Assembly (NCBI RefSeq): GCF_040954645.1
Contig: NC_092805.1
Location: forward strand, 14,278,741-14,342,740
Source of the DNA: Diabrotica undecimpunctata
Taxonomy: Eukaryota; Arthropoda; Insecta; Coleoptera; Chrysomelidae
DNA: 64,000 nucleotides
Direction: 5' to 3'
Shown here: piece after piece, positions 33,518 through 48,500 of the stretch
How positions within the stretch are numbered: position 1 is the first letter of the stretch
How the letters are laid out: every line of letters begins with the position of its first letter
The notes under the pieces: generated by a model
Seen by the model: only the letters and a program-made list of their open reading frames with translations
Database searches by the model: none
What the model was told of the DNA's origin: nothing
Made by a program: the position numbers and the translations under genes

Positions 33518-36500
33518 ATGAACGAAGAAGCGGAAGTTAAAGATGAAAAACTCGCACCTATGTGGCCCCCGATCGACAGTGGGGCCAGTCCTGGGCCTCA
33601 ACCACACGTTAGTATGCCTATACCACCTACGCCCCAAGGGGCTCCTGTAAATCAAGGATTTGAATATGAACTTCCATTTGAATTACAACAACAAGGTAAA
33701 AACAATGAATTTTTAATTTTTATTCAAATAAGTAACCGAATATTCGGAGCTTTTCATTGTAATCTAAGAACGTACATTTTATACTTTTAACATAATTAAG
33801 TAAAATATTCATTATACACCAAAATTTTAATAAATTTGGTCAAACCAAAATATTTTTCAAAATATTTATCCAATTATGTTGTAGCTAAAACCAATTACAA
33901 TAAACTCAAGAAAGTAAATATAAGAATTGTACCTCTTGTACCTACTGCTACATGGATATGCGCTTTAACCATAGAACAATAAAAATGAATTAATCTGTTC
34001 CTCCTGTCTATAGTTTTAGTAGTTTTGCTTCTTTTTATTTTTCTATTATTATATTTACTTTTTACAGTCACAGTATATAAGAATTTTAGAAGTTAAAAAG
34101 CCTCTAAAAGATGAAGTAAAAAAATAGTTCGTTCAAAGAGATTGATTCCCTCTTGATACGTTTATGTCATCAAAGAGCTTTAGATCTAAAACATTTCCTT
34201 TTTTGGGACCTAATGTCATTGTTTCTCTTTTGCTTAGTTGATGGCTGCCTTACAGTGTCAATTCTTCCATAATTTCTTGGTTTTCATTAGTTTTCATGGA
34301 TTGCTAGTTCATTTTGATGAACTACTATAAACTTCTTGAGTATTGCTTTCACTTATACCACCAGAGTTATGCTATAATTTTAAATATGGTTGACAATTTT
34401 ATTATACAATTATTATTTAATTCAGTTGGGCCAGGTAAGTCAAGTAGTAGGGTGACTGTCCCTTGGAAAGGCAAAGTTCTATTCTTACCAATTGCTTTAT
34501 TGTCTGTTGTGTACGTTTTTAGTGTGTGTGTTGAGTAAAGTCAGCTTCATGTCTTTACAAATAATGGTTTACAATACAAAGAGAACTTTTTTAATAAATT
34601 ACTACGATTAGAAGTAGTACCTACCAGGAGTAAAAATATAGTACTAACACTTTTACTTTTTTGAATAACTAGGTTCCATGTGTAAGATGCTCTGACTGTG
34701 TTAGAATGAGCCTGTGGTTTGAGTTATAAAAAACTTTATCTGCATGTGTAGCAAATATTGTTAAAAATATTTTTTATGTAGTCATCGTAATATAAAGTTA
34801 TAAATATGTGACATTTTGGTTAGGTTGGAAAAAATTTTGGTCCAAAAGAGAAAACCGTCCTTACTATTGGAACAAACTAACAGGGGAAAGCTTATGGGAA
34901 ATGCCAGTACTAAAACCACACTTTGACCCCATTACAGACCCTCTAGGCATTTGTGCTCCACCTCCTCCTCCCCCAGGACCTATACCGTTAACCCATATGG
35001 CTCCAACTGTAGCAGTGCCAATAGTGAAAAGGAGGGCTTCAGAGGAAATTGGACCTCAAGCAAAGAAGTTGATTCTGGCTGGACCCTGGGATCTGGATGT
35101 TATTACAAATGTTATTATATTAGGTAACCTCACTTATTAACATTAAAAATACTGGATGCATATAGTACTAATAAATATTTTTTGGAAATAAACTAGTATT
35201 ACCTTAGCACTTACTTTGTAGTTCTTTTCATTTATTGATAATTCTATGTAAGTATGTGACTAAAATCTTAATTTCTTCATTTACAGAGCGCTCACCTTGT
35301 TTTTATATGCACTCACATCCAGAAATCGAAGCATATAGGTGTAGTTTATTATCTAAGTTGAGGCAAAGCTACCAAGAAGTGTGCCATTCTAGGGAGGGTA
35401 TTGATGCTCCTAAGGATTCATTCAATAGGTGGTTGATGGAGAGAAAAGTTATAGACACTGGTAGGTAGACAGCTTACAATTCTAAAATTATTTTGGTAGA
35501 TTTGGTTCTGCAGCAGTTTCTACACATCAGTTTCAAGTTTTTTTGATTTGCCTAATCAAGAAATCATTTGAACAAAACCAGTCAGTTAATTTTCATGAAT
35601 GTGTGAAGTGGTTTGATAGTTCTCAACACACTCTTACAAACTGCTGCAAAAACAAGTATCAAAATCTATATTTTCATGTGAATGTATTTAGAAATGTTTA
35701 CTATACATCTTGTAGGCTATGATGCTCTTCTTCCAAGTAACTGTTATCCTGAAATCTCGCTTTCAATGTACAAAGAAATCATGAATGATATCCCTATTAA
35801 ATTAGTGAGGCCAAAATTTACAGGAGATGCTCGAAAACAGTTGTCAAGGTAATGTGGTTTATTTTTTTTTTTATTAATTTAAAAAGTGTAAATGAAACTA
35901 TAATTTAATGTGTATAGTTTCTTTGGACCTAATTAACAAGCATCACATATTTAATCTTCACAAATATCTAGTTACTATGAATCCAATGTATTCAGTTTTT
36001 GTCTAATTGTGGTTGTGGAAATCATCGAAGCATTTCTTCTTCTTCTTCTAATGGCGCTACAACCCTTTGTGAGTCTTGGCCTGCTTAACAATGTTCTTCC
36101 ATTCTGCCCTGTCGGATACTTTCCTTCGCCACTGCCTGATGTTCATGGTTTTAAGATCCCTCTCTACGTCGTCTATCCATCTTTTACGGGGCCTTCCTCT
36201 TGTTCTGTTTCCTTGGGGCTTCCATCTCTGGACTACTTTTACAGCTCGATTATCTGGCATTCTTTCTAGGTGACCAAGCCAGTTTAGTCTTTGTGATTTT
36301 ACAAATCTGACAATATCTGCGCTCTGCATTAGTTCATCCAGCTCGTGGTTCATTTTAATTCTCCATGAACTATCGCTGCATTGGGTTGGTCCAAATATCT
36401 TCCTTAGTATTTTGCGCTCAAATATTCTCAATTGATTTTCATCAGTGGTTGAGAGGGTCCACGTTTCACATCCATATGTGACCACTGGTCTAATTACTGT

Positions 36501-39500
36501 TTTGTAGATTCTCAGCTTAGACTCACGATTCAGTGACTTACTTTTCATTAAGTCTTTGTATGCATAAAAGCACTTATTACCGCTAAGAATCCGTGCTTGT
36601 ATTTCTTGACTGATGTTGTTGTTGTCATTTATTATTGAGCCTAGGTAAGGAAAAGTGGAGGCATATTTGTAGGTATGGTTGTCTACCTTCAGATTCTCAT
36701 GTTCATTCGATTTTGTGCACTCCATATATTTTGTTTTGCTTTCATTTATATATAGACCAAACGTAGCAGCTTCTCGTTTCAGTTCTATGACTTTTTCGCT
36801 CAATACCCTTTTGTTGCGGCTTATTATGGCAACATCATCCGCATATGCGCATATTTGCATAGCTCTTGTATTAATACAGCCGTTTACATCAAGTTTTCTA
36901 ACAACAGCTTCTAAAGTTAGATTAAAAAGTGTTGTTGATAAGGCATCCCCTTGTCTTACTCCATTTTCAATATCAAAGGCCTGCGTCATATCTCCATCTA
37001 TTCTCACCATGGCTTTGGAACCCTCCAGAGTCATTCGTATAAGTTTAACCAACTTATTGGGTATCCCTAACATAGATAGTTGCTTTAACATCTTTTGTCG
37101 ATCTACTCCATCAAACGCCTGTTTGAAATCGATATACAAGTTGTAAATAGGTATGTTATATTCAACACATTTTTCATGTATACCTCTTAACATATGTATT
37201 TGGTCTATAGTTGACCTCTTTGGTCTGAAGCCACATTGGTATTCACCAATAATCTCCTCCGAAAACGATTCCAGGCGGCTATATATAATTCCTGATAATA
37301 TCTTGTAGATGACATTTAAAACTGTTATGCCCCTATAATTTTTGCAGAGTCGTTTGTCTCCCCCTTTGTACATAGGAAGTATGATTCCCACTTTCCAATC
37401 TTCTGGGATGACTTCTAGTGTCCATATGCGGTCGATTAGTTTATGGATACGCCTCCATAGCGCATGTCCACCATTCTTTATCAGTTCTGCAGTTATTCCA
37501 TCTGTGCCAGGTGCTTTGTTATTTTTTAGATGTTTTATGACGTTTATCGTTTCTTCCAATGTTGGTTGCTCAACTAGTTGTTCTGCTGTGTGGTGAATTA
37601 TCTCTTCATCTTCGTTTTGTTCTTTTTCTGGGTTTAACGAAGTTTCATCGAAGCATTTAATTAGTATAAAACCAAAAAATGTGCCAATAATAATTTACTT
37701 ATTATTTTATTTTTGACATGATATCTTAGACAGTTGACAGTAAGTGAGGACAATCCATTTTATTAACCACATTTTCATGGAGTTCCTTATGCAGGCTTCT
37801 AATAAGTAGGCAAATATTTATACATCTTCCCCTCACCAAAGATTTAGTCTATCAGGAGCTTAAATGGTTTTATTCTCTTATCCGCTTATCCTCTGTGCAC
37901 AGCTATAACTGTAGAGGTGTAGAAAAGTGTACTGGGACCAAGTTGTGATGTCAGTCCATCTGTTTCTATGATTTCCTCTATCTTCGTCTCAGTTTCAGAA
38001 AGTTCTTCCTTGATATTGAGTAATGAATTATAAGAAAATGCCTATTTCTTCTGTATATACGTGGATGACTTTCGTGTAGTCTTTTCTGTAGTCACATCTG
38101 CTGGAAGATATGATTACTCTACTGCCATACATTAGAATTCCTTCTTGCAGGGAAATCCGTTGACTGTTCCCAGTATGGAAGAGATTGTTGGAATATTTTG
38201 AGTTTAGATAGCCAACCTGCTTGACATTATTTTGAAATTTCACAGTATACAGGATCCTCATGTTGTGTTTCAACAATTTTAACCAATCTGTGATCTGAAA
38301 AGATGGAAAGATGAATTACTTACCGCCAAAAATAAAATAGAATATTCATACCTGCTCTGAACCTCTGCAAGCTTAGAAGAAACTAGCAATGCTATAAAAA
38401 TACTGGAAAATGATCAATTCCCGGATCTGGACAATATTTTCGCAGAAATATTCAGAAAAGGGGACCATGAATTTCATAGGAGGTCATTAGGGGGTCAGTC
38501 ATTTCAAGAAATGAAAAAAGAGTCATGTAATAGTCACGTACGGAGGCGAAACTTGGACACTAATAAAAAAGGAATTAATAAATTACTGATGTGGGAATGC
38601 AACATCCTTCAGTCTATACAGGGTGAGTCATGAGGAACTTTACATACTTCTACCATATGTAGAGTCCCTCAGGGAGCATATCATGTGGCCACTAAAAAAT
38701 GTCAACTCCTCTTCTTTATTAATTAACAGGGTGATTTGTGTAATTGACCATTTATTTCATTTTAATGTAGTGTTTATACGGCTCATTTGATTTTTTTAAT
38801 TTTTGCATGATACAGTACACTACTATCAAGCATTCGACTGGTATTAGCTAAACTAAAAAATTCCAGGACTGGCTTTGGAAAAATTAATTTAGGGATTCGT
38901 ATTAAATATTACACCCTGTATAAATTTTTTTTAAAATGCAATAAGTGATTTTCAAACTACATAAATAGCCAATGAAAACGACATATGCGACAATGTTGTC
39001 GCACTTTTATTAAATTTTTAGTGAACGATCAAATCTTACCAAAAATAGAACAACCATAATGAAGTATCAAATTATAAGGTATTAATTTAAACAAATGTTA
39101 TAAATTTCAAACATTTTAATTAAAATGAGTTCCTACAACATAATCTAATACGTAGAAAATTAACATCTTTACTGTCACTTTGTATTATCTCTACGATAGA
39201 ATCAATTGTTTTTCAATTTTAAATTGTTACTCATAGATCGTATTGGGGCATTATTTTCGATAAATAATAAATTAAATTGATTAAAAAGTCAAACCTCTTG
39301 TATGTGTTAGTTTTTGTTGATTGTAAATGATTAAAATTTTATGTCAAATAATAATACATTGCATCAACTGTACTAAATAAAAATAAATCTAAAAAAGTTT
39401 AAAATGAAGGTTGGCGTTGACCGTTTGACGTTTCTTGATATTTTATACCCATTGTCATTATTGTCATTATCAATTGTTATTTATGTGTACAAGAATACAT

Positions 39501-42500
39501 ATTTCTTCTGTCATATCTACGTTAAGTACATTGTGTTAGTTTTGGTAGAGCTTTTGTTACTTTCGTTCAAAATGCCACATCAGTTTTCGACCACAGAATA
39601 TGCAGATATAATATTTGTTTATGGATTCTGTAATGGGAATGGTAGGGCTGCTAGTACAGAATATCGCAGGAGATTTCCTAATCGTCGAACAGAGCGACAT
39701 GTAGATGAACCGCAGGAAGATGACATTATGGACGCCGTTACTATGAACCCTACAATAAGCACTAGACAAGTAAGTCGAGAACTCAATGTTACTCAATCAA
39801 AAGTAAGTAGAGTCTTACAAAAAAATAATCTATACCCATATCACATTCAATTGGTTCAGCGACTACATGCTGGAGATGAGATCGATAGGTTGGAATTTTG
39901 TAGATGGATTAACAATAATCCACCAACGCTATACAGGACACTATTTACAGATGAAGCCCAATTTACCAGAGACGGGATAAATAATTCACGAAATTCACAT
40001 GTGTGGGCAGAAGAAAATCCCCATGTTATTCGAGAACGTCGTTCTCAGTTAAGGTTTTCGATTAACGTGTGGATTGGTGTCATAAATAACCAATTAGTAG
40101 GTCCTCACTTTTTTGATGGTCCTTTAACAGGGCAGGTCTATTTGAACTTTCTACAAAATATTTTGCCGAATTTGCTTGCCAACGCGAACGTTGCTATCCG
40201 AGGGATGTATTTTCAGCATGATGGGGCACCCTCACACTTTTTACTGGCAGTGAGACAACATCTCAATAATGTTTATGGCAACAGGTGAATAGGACGTGCA
40301 GGTCCTATTTCGTGGCCTTCAAGATCCCCTGATTTCAATCCCGTTGATTACCATATTTGGGGACGATTGAAGCAACTAGTTTACGCAGTGAATATTAATA
40401 ACCGACAACAATTAATTGATAGAATTATACATTGTTGTAATACTATTAGAAACGATCCCCAGAGTATCCGTAATTCAATACGTCAATTAACAATTCGGCA
40501 ACAAAAATGTGTACAGGCTGCAGGGTTCCATTTCGAAAATCTATTTTGAATTATTTTTATTTTGTTACCATTATTGTATCTTTTCCAGTTCTAATTTATG
40601 GGTTTATCATAACTATGTACACATTTTTAGTTTTTTTTAAATTGTTCTTCGTTATTGTTAGTAGTTACTGTTTTTTGTTGTGCAGTGACTCAGTTTATCA
40701 TTTCAATTCAAATGTTTGAAATTTATAACATTTGTTTAAATTAATTACCTTATAATTTGATACTTCATTATGGTTGTTCTATTTTTGGTAAGATTTGATC
40801 GTTCACTAAAAATTTAATAAAAGTGCGACAACATTGTCGCATATGTCGTTTTCATTGGCTATTTATGTAGTTTGAAAATCACTTATTGCATTTAAAAATA
40901 TATATATACAGGGTGTAATATTTAATACGAATCCCTAAATTAATTTTTCCAAAGCCAGTCCTGGAATTTTTTAGTTTAGCTAATACCAGTCGAATGCTTG
41001 ATAGTAGTGTACTGTATCATGCAAAAATTAAAAAAATCAAATGAGCCGTATAAACACTACATTAAAATGAAATAAATGGTCAATTACACAAATCACCCTG
41101 TTAATTAATAAAGAAGAGGAGTTGACATTTTTTAGTGGCCACATGATATGCTCCCTGAGGGACTCTACATATGGTAGAAGTATGTAAAGTTCCTCATGAC
41201 TCACCCTGTATATGGCCCCTGCCGAAATACATAAATACCAATAGCCTAAGATGAGCAGAACATGTGATACAGAAGAGGGGCAGTTGACTTATAAACAATA
41301 TGTTTTGCAAAAGAGATGTAGGATGGCCTAGAAAAAGGTGGAAAGATGCGATCAGAGATGATCTAGAGAAAATGGGAGTGAGAAAGTGGGAAATAGTGGC
41401 ACAGGACCGACAAGGCAATAGTAAACACGGTAAAGATTCTCTACGAGAACGTTATTGATAATGATGATGATTCTGTGTTAAATTTTTGGCATCTTATAAT
41501 CAACACAACAGTTCACTACATCTGAACGTTATTGTCTATGTACTGTAATTTTGGAAGAATTAGGGGCTTGAAATAGTAACTGAATCTAATCTATCTAATC
41601 TAATCGCTATTCATTCTGTTTCTTTTCGAAAATCTGCCTTATTTCATTCCAACATCGTGGACTCTTGATATTCGCCTGATTTGCAGAAATTGGAATTATA
41701 AACACATATAAATTACAGTAGACTCCCTCTATAACGAGAACTGAAATGCCAGACTAATTACCTCGTTATAAGCGGATCTCGTTATATCCAACAACAATTA
41801 TACTGTGCATATATATATGAATATGTAGTTTTCTAAAACATTAACTTTCTATAGTGAAGCCATTCGGGGCAATATAAGATGCTAATAAATATTGTTTGAA
41901 TGGCGTTTTTAAAACAAAGTTGTTTACTTTTATTGTCAATGAAATGCATTAAAACAAAAAAGAGTTGTTTACTTTTACTGTCAATGATATACTTTAAAAC
42001 AAAAAATCTGTATTCTGTAAATATGTATAAAGCGTATAAAGGTATTTTGTCATTTTTGACTGCTTTAAATTGTCCAGTATTCTATCTATCATATTTTCTA
42101 AAAATGTGAAACAGTTTTATGCTTCTTCATTTGCGTTTTGTCCTTGGATAAAGTTTCTGACAACCTTTAAAACACTCCCCACATCTTGTCTATTAGGACC
42201 CATATTATTAGGTGTGAATGGTCAACTCTCTGCAATGACACTTGTGAATCATAAATTTTACATTCCCGACTAAGAATCATAAATTGTAAGAAGTTTATTG
42301 CGGGCGGCTAGCAGTTATAAAGGGTATTTATTTATAGCTACGGCCGGGCCAAAACGTAAAAAGCACGTTTTTTAATCTTCGTTATAAGCAAATTTACCTC
42401 GCTATAGAGGGTTATAATGCAATAGAAATTTCACGGGACATCTAATGTACCTCGTTATAAGCGAAACCTCGTAATAACCGTGTTCGTTATAGAGGGAGTA

Positions 42501-45500
42501 TACTGTATCTTTACAAAAGTTACAAATAGCTCAGTTATCAATTTGGCTAAATTTATGTTTGAATCAGGTATGCGGAAGCCGCCAAGAAAATCATGGAATC
42601 TCGAAATGCCGAAGCGGAAAGCAGGAAGGTGGTGAAATGGAATGTCGACGAAACTTTTCAGTGGTTAAGAAAAACAGTGGGTGCCACATATGACGATTTC
42701 CAGGACAGGCTGGCGCATTTAAAACAGCAGTGCCAGCCACATTTAACAGAAACAGTAAGAAAAATATTTTACTATTTTTTATTTCACAATCTTTAAATGT
42801 GTCAATTATGTGTTATGTGAAAGTTTTTGTGCTTCTTCAAATCAGTTGATGTGATATATTGTCTAATTATCGTTTACTCTACCATATTACCTAGATTATT
42901 TTATCACATTATCAACATCTTCAATCACAAATTAGTCCATTAATTTGTAATCTCCCATTAACCTTAATTTCCAGAATTTGTAAAGCTTTGCCGTGTATAA
43001 TTGTGAAACATATCGATTAGTAGCTTAATTACAGTTTGTTCAACTTCCTGCAAACTATAGATTGCCTAATATTTATTGATCATTTCCTCGGTTCAAATTA
43101 TATTTGACAGCTTTCAAAAGTCAAAGGTTTTTGTTCTATGCAGAGTGCAATACAGTCTATTATAAATTTTTACCTCAACAACAACTATAGTGTAATAATT
43201 CAGTAGTTGTCAATAAAACTATATTTTACTCCATGACTTCAACATTTTATATTATCATCGTCGATCGAGAAGAATCGGACACAGGAAAGTAGAAACAATT
43301 CGAACTTATAATTACATTCGAATTTGTCCATTGGTCCTTCGAGCCGGATAAGTGTTCTTCTTATCCATCTCTGTGAAATCTTTGAGCAAAGCTAACTGGC
43401 GTTGTATGTCACTTCTTTCATTATATAATATTTTTTAGGAAATTGCTCGCAAATAACTAATCCTACCTTTTCCCATAGGTTAAATCCTCTGTAGAAGGAA
43501 TCTGCCTTAAAATGTACAACCTCTCTGTGGAATACGCGAAAAAGATTAGAGAGAAATCTAACAACATGTTAAAAGAACACGGCATGGAGCTTCCCCAAAA
43601 TATGTCGATGCATACGACGCGGAAAGTTTGGTGTTACCCCGTGCAATTCGCCATAGGCTGTCCTAGATTGCCCGTTGTAGATTATTTGCCAGATAGGGAC
43701 CAGGTGGTACTTAGGTATCATGGAGATACGTTAGCAATTAATAGTACCCATTTAAATAAATTGGTAAGTATTGCAAATAATAAATGCGAGCATTAGTGCG
43801 GAATTAGACGGGATTAAATACAATTTGTTCAAAAACTATAATGATCGGATTTAAAAGCTTGATCTAAAAATAAAAAATTTTCTTTTTAAAATTATTTTAC
43901 TTTTATAGTCACTATACAGTACGTTAAGTTTTGGATTAGATAGTGCAAACTACATAAAGCGCTAAAATCTCTCCATCACCTACTAACACATAACAACGCA
44001 TGAGATGTGCATCTCCTTCCGTCGATTTTTGTTTTCCTTTCGTAGACCCGGTTATTTTTTTAAAACATTAACTCGATAAAAATTTACTGACCTTTGTAAG
44101 GCGGTGCATTTGTATCGGTTTTTAATAATGTGAACAATTTTTTATGGTTGAATTAAAAATAAAAGTGCATTTCTTTAAAAAGATAAAACAAAAAATATAC
44201 TCTTATTGAAAATAAAAAATAATTCCCAATAAAATAAGAAATAATTCTTTATGCCCTACAGAAATGATTCAAATACTTGACCTTCTACGGCTGAACAGTA
44301 TCCCAATTTGTCATAAAAACTTCTGCGGATAGATTTAAGAGTTTTTGCTGCAGAATTGGAGACTTCTATTATTCGGTTTTTTAATTCGTCCAAATTTTGG
44401 GCTCTAGCCTCAGGATGATCGTAGATGATGTTTTTTAAATGTCCCCAAAAAAGAAGTCCATGGGTGTAAGATCTGGAGATCGAGCAGGCCACTTAATATC
44501 GCCTGTTCCACTGATAACTCGATTCGGGAAAGTATTGTTTAAGTACTCCATAATTATTCGAGCGTTGTGAACTGAACAGCCGTATTGATGGAACCAAACA
44601 TTCTCCAGATTTACATCAGGAAGATTGAGAATAAAAAAAATGGGCATTAATTTGAAACATAACAAGACCCCCTCTACAGAAGAACCGTTGAACATTATAA
44701 GAGAAAAACAATACAATATAGAACTACTCCAAGAACAATCAATAAGAGAACTATACAAACAACGTCTAGACCAAAAATTAATAGAATTCAGATACGGCAA
44801 CATCGAAGAAATGTACGAGCATATAAAGGCGAGTATAAAACAAGCAGCATTCGAAGCCCTTGGAGAGACATATAACAAATAAACAGCACTATTATGAAAT
44901 AAATGAACCAACAAAAAGAATCATCATCATCTTTGGCTCGACAATCCTCTGTGGATCTTGGCCTGCTCTAAGATTCGTCGCCATTCTGTTCGGTTTCTGG
45001 CAACATGTTGCTATCTTCTGATTTTTAATATCCGTAAGTCGGTTTCAACTCCATCTAACCACCTAATTCGCGGTCGGCCTTTGCTTCTTTTTCCTACAGG
45101 TGTTCCTGTGGTTAGCTTTTTAGCAATCGTATTTTCTGGCATTCGTATTATGTGTCCAGCCCATCTAAGTCGCTGTGTTTTAATGAACGTTATGACATCT
45201 GGCTCATCAAAGAGCTGATACAATTCAAAATGATATCTTCTGCGCCACTGCCCTTGGTCGTTTATAGCTCCAAATATTTTGCGGAGTATTTTACGCTCAA
45301 ATATTCCCAAAAGTCTTTCATCTTTCTGCGCTGGAAACAACGGCGAAACAGGTCGGTCTAGTCATCAACGAAGACAAAACCAAGTACATGTTGGTTACAA
45401 AGGATCCGATAGCAAATGAGGAACGAGAAACAATCTTTGGAAGTCATACCTTTGGACGTGTTGACAACTTCACATACCTTGGGTCGCTATTGACTGCTAC

Positions 45501-48500
45501 CAATAAAACAAGCGAAGAAATCAAAAGACGAATAAATCTTACAAATAGGGCATACTATGGACTCCAAAAGCATTTCCACTCAAGAAACATTCAAAAAAGA
45601 ACTAAAATTATTATATACAAAACATTGCTGAGGCCGGTCCTCACATATGAAGCAGAAACAACAAAAAGAATAATTGAAGAAAAAAAGCAATTATACAGAA
45701 AATAGTTGACTACAAACAACGATGAAGTTTATAAAGAATATAGAGAAAAAGATAGAGAAGTGAAAAAACAAATAACACAACAAAAGAATGAAGAATGAGA
45801 AAGAACCTGCTTAAATATTGAAACATACATAAGCATACACAGTAATATAGTAGCAACAGAGATGGAATGCCTGCGAAGATGCTGCAGAGTAACAAGAATG
45901 GATAGGAGAAGTAATGTCTAAATAAAGCAAACAAAATCAATAGAAACAGACATACTTGCCGTGAGTAAGAGAGGCCTAAACGATGGAGAATAGGACAACA
46001 GAGAGAGATGGAAACGGTTGAGCGAGTATTAAATCGAGGTATACTCTACTATTCAAGTTGCCCTCAATAAAAAATGGACCTATTATGTGGTCTCCTAAAA
46101 TACCAGTCCAGACGTTAACTTTTCGAGGGTGTTGAGTTCGGTAAACAACACTTCTGTACTGGTTTTCCCGCGCCCAATACCTCGTAATGGAAGGGTTGTG
46201 TCTCTCTACTAACGAAACTGAAGAATGGTCAGTAAATAAAATGTTTTTAATAAAATTGGGTTCATCATTAGCCTTCGTTATTAGTTTCACAAAATTCCAT
46301 TCTTCTTGCATTGTTGAACAAGGAAAATGTATTTTCCAAAGTGCATTCCGAAGTGATCTAATTCCCATGAAACTCCAGTAGACCAGATTCTTCATGAGGT
46401 CAACCCTGGACACCAGATACCACGGGACCATCGATGTCATAAAATTCGTGTTCAGTGACCCCAAAAACATCAGAGTAACGAGTTTGTACGGATTTTGTAT
46501 TGAATTTTCAAAAACTCCAGGAAACTTTGTCCACAATGTACACCAGGTGCCTCGGAGACCATCGCCGTCATGATATTCGTGATCAGCCACCTCGAAAATC
46601 GCCAAGTAACGTGTTTGCACTGATGTATCGAATTTACATAATTTTCTATCGCTCTTACGAATCGAATGCAACAAGTTTCATTGAGATCTGTCCAACTCCA
46701 AAAAATTTGTAGGTTTATTGCCTCGTCTTTACAAAAAAGGATGCAGTAATGCGGGAATACGTCAAATCACTGTAGAAAAATTACTATTTGTTTTTTTTTG
46801 TTTGAATAACAAATTTAAATTTCTATTTAGACATATCCTGCTTTTTAAATGTTTAAAATCGTGTACCGCTTATCGCGTAATTAGGAGATCATATACGAAT
46901 AACAAGCTACATTCTTCATTGATAACCCTCTTGAAATGCAACCATGATCGCATTACAAAGTATCTTCATAAGATAGGAATTTATTGCATCAAATGCATTT
47001 GTTGAATGAAAAGTTTTTTCAGATAATAGTTTGGAATACTATAGTTAGTACATCAGTTACTAGAGTTTGAATATATTTTTGTTTTTTCTATGAAAAAAAA
47101 AGTGGTCAACCGTTATACCAGAGTTCAATCAAGGAATAATTTTCATGCTAGTTTCATTATTCATATCTTCATAACTGATTTTTTTATTCATATATGAATG
47201 AATGAATAAATGATTGGTTTCCAATATGAAGCCAAATGTTAACTTAGTGTTTAATTTTTAGATAGTATTACTGTTTAATATTAATTAGTAATGTTGTTCA
47301 TTTGGAATGTTGTATTTGATTGATTGGACAAGATATGAAAGTTTTTGTTGGGGGTAAATATTCTCTTTATTCCTCTTGATTTAAGATTTTTTTCGATTTT
47401 CACCTTTGATGTAAGGAAGAAAAGCTTTCGTATGATGAGGATCTGAGTTTTTGGGTTGAGATTGAGTGGGAGATTAATGTCTGGATGCTCCTATTGATGT
47501 GATTTTCGCGGTAATCGTTTTGGATGAGGGTTTGTTTTAACCTAGAGAGCTCAGCGAGTCTACTTGCATCATCACAAAGGCGTATTGATCTGGAGACAAG
47601 GGTATTAATGACTGATTTAATTTGTGAAGGGGGATGATGAGAGTTAGCATGCATGTAATTGGTATGCGTCTACTGAAGTATTATTTATATCTTCTTCTGA
47701 ATTGGCTCTTCTATTTTTTGTTTCTACCATATCGCTGTCCTTGGCAAAGCTGTCATATTTGTCATACTGCGCAGGGACGAAGTTTGGATCTGCAATACTA
47801 TCATCTGATGAGAAATCTAATAGATCCTGAATTTCATCTGGAAGTGATGCAGCAACGCTACTGGCGTAACACATCTTAGGCTCATCTCTGGCATGGTGCT
47901 CTACAATGCAACAAAAATAAAATTGTTATTAGCAAGCAACAAAAAAATGAAACCGAATGCACATGTTCAGATCTTTTATTGCAATTTTCTAATACAGTTT
48001 CCTTATCTTAATAATACATACGAATATTCTCTGGTGCATCTGTAAAATATTATCACATTTATTTTATTTATTCCACGTACAATACATACATAAACAACTG
48101 GAGAATTGTATATTACAGTAAAAATATTGTAAAACTACTTATAGAAAATAAATTATGTTTTTACTTACCATTGGCATTATTCAGATATTTAAGCATATTC
48201 AGAATGTGTTTTTCTCTAGACATTTTTCAATTTTCACTTATTATATTGTTATTACTAAATTTAAACAAACATTTTTGACACTATGACACACTAAACTATG
48301 ACACTCGGTTGGTTGCTCGTTACATTAAAATCTAACCATGAATAAGGGGACAAGTCAAGTTGCTCTCATTATTCACTAAGAGAAATACTGATATAGTCAG
48401 TGCCAAAAGGAATATGTTTCTGGATAAAAAACATATCCCTTTTAACACTAAATTTTATGTACTATTTTGTAAGTGCCTCTTTTGGAACAATCAACTTAAC

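Larger units (their letters stand above)
38282..41462 (+). mobile_element. RTE-type relic split by a DD41D transposon
   Basis: Left part 38282-38618 reads through [20 protein letters not shown]. Right part 41209-41462 resumes with [19 protein letters not shown] and ends in a GAT-rich tail (GATAATGATGATGATT). The two halves meet at the TA site where the DD41D element entered. Confidence 0.75.
44256..46674 (-). mobile_element. Second DD41D-type transposase relic, split by nested elements
   Basis: The N-terminal half is at 45976-46674 ([36 protein letters not shown]). The C-terminal half is at 44256-44636 ([33 protein letters not shown]). The second catalytic Asp is changed to Tyr (HQYG). The spacing to the last Asp matches the 38.6-41.2 kb element. 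About 1.35 kb of RTE-type sequence separates the halves. In PCIF1 intron 6, antisense. Confidence 0.75.

Noticed and set aside
39404..39571. Upstream extension of the DD41D transposase frame as a signal or membrane segment
   Set aside because: The hydrophobic stretch comes from AT-rich leader DNA; the natural start is the ATG at 39572.
44958..45218. Plus-strand frame as a gene
   Set aside because: It is the antisense shadow of the RTE C-terminal coding region.
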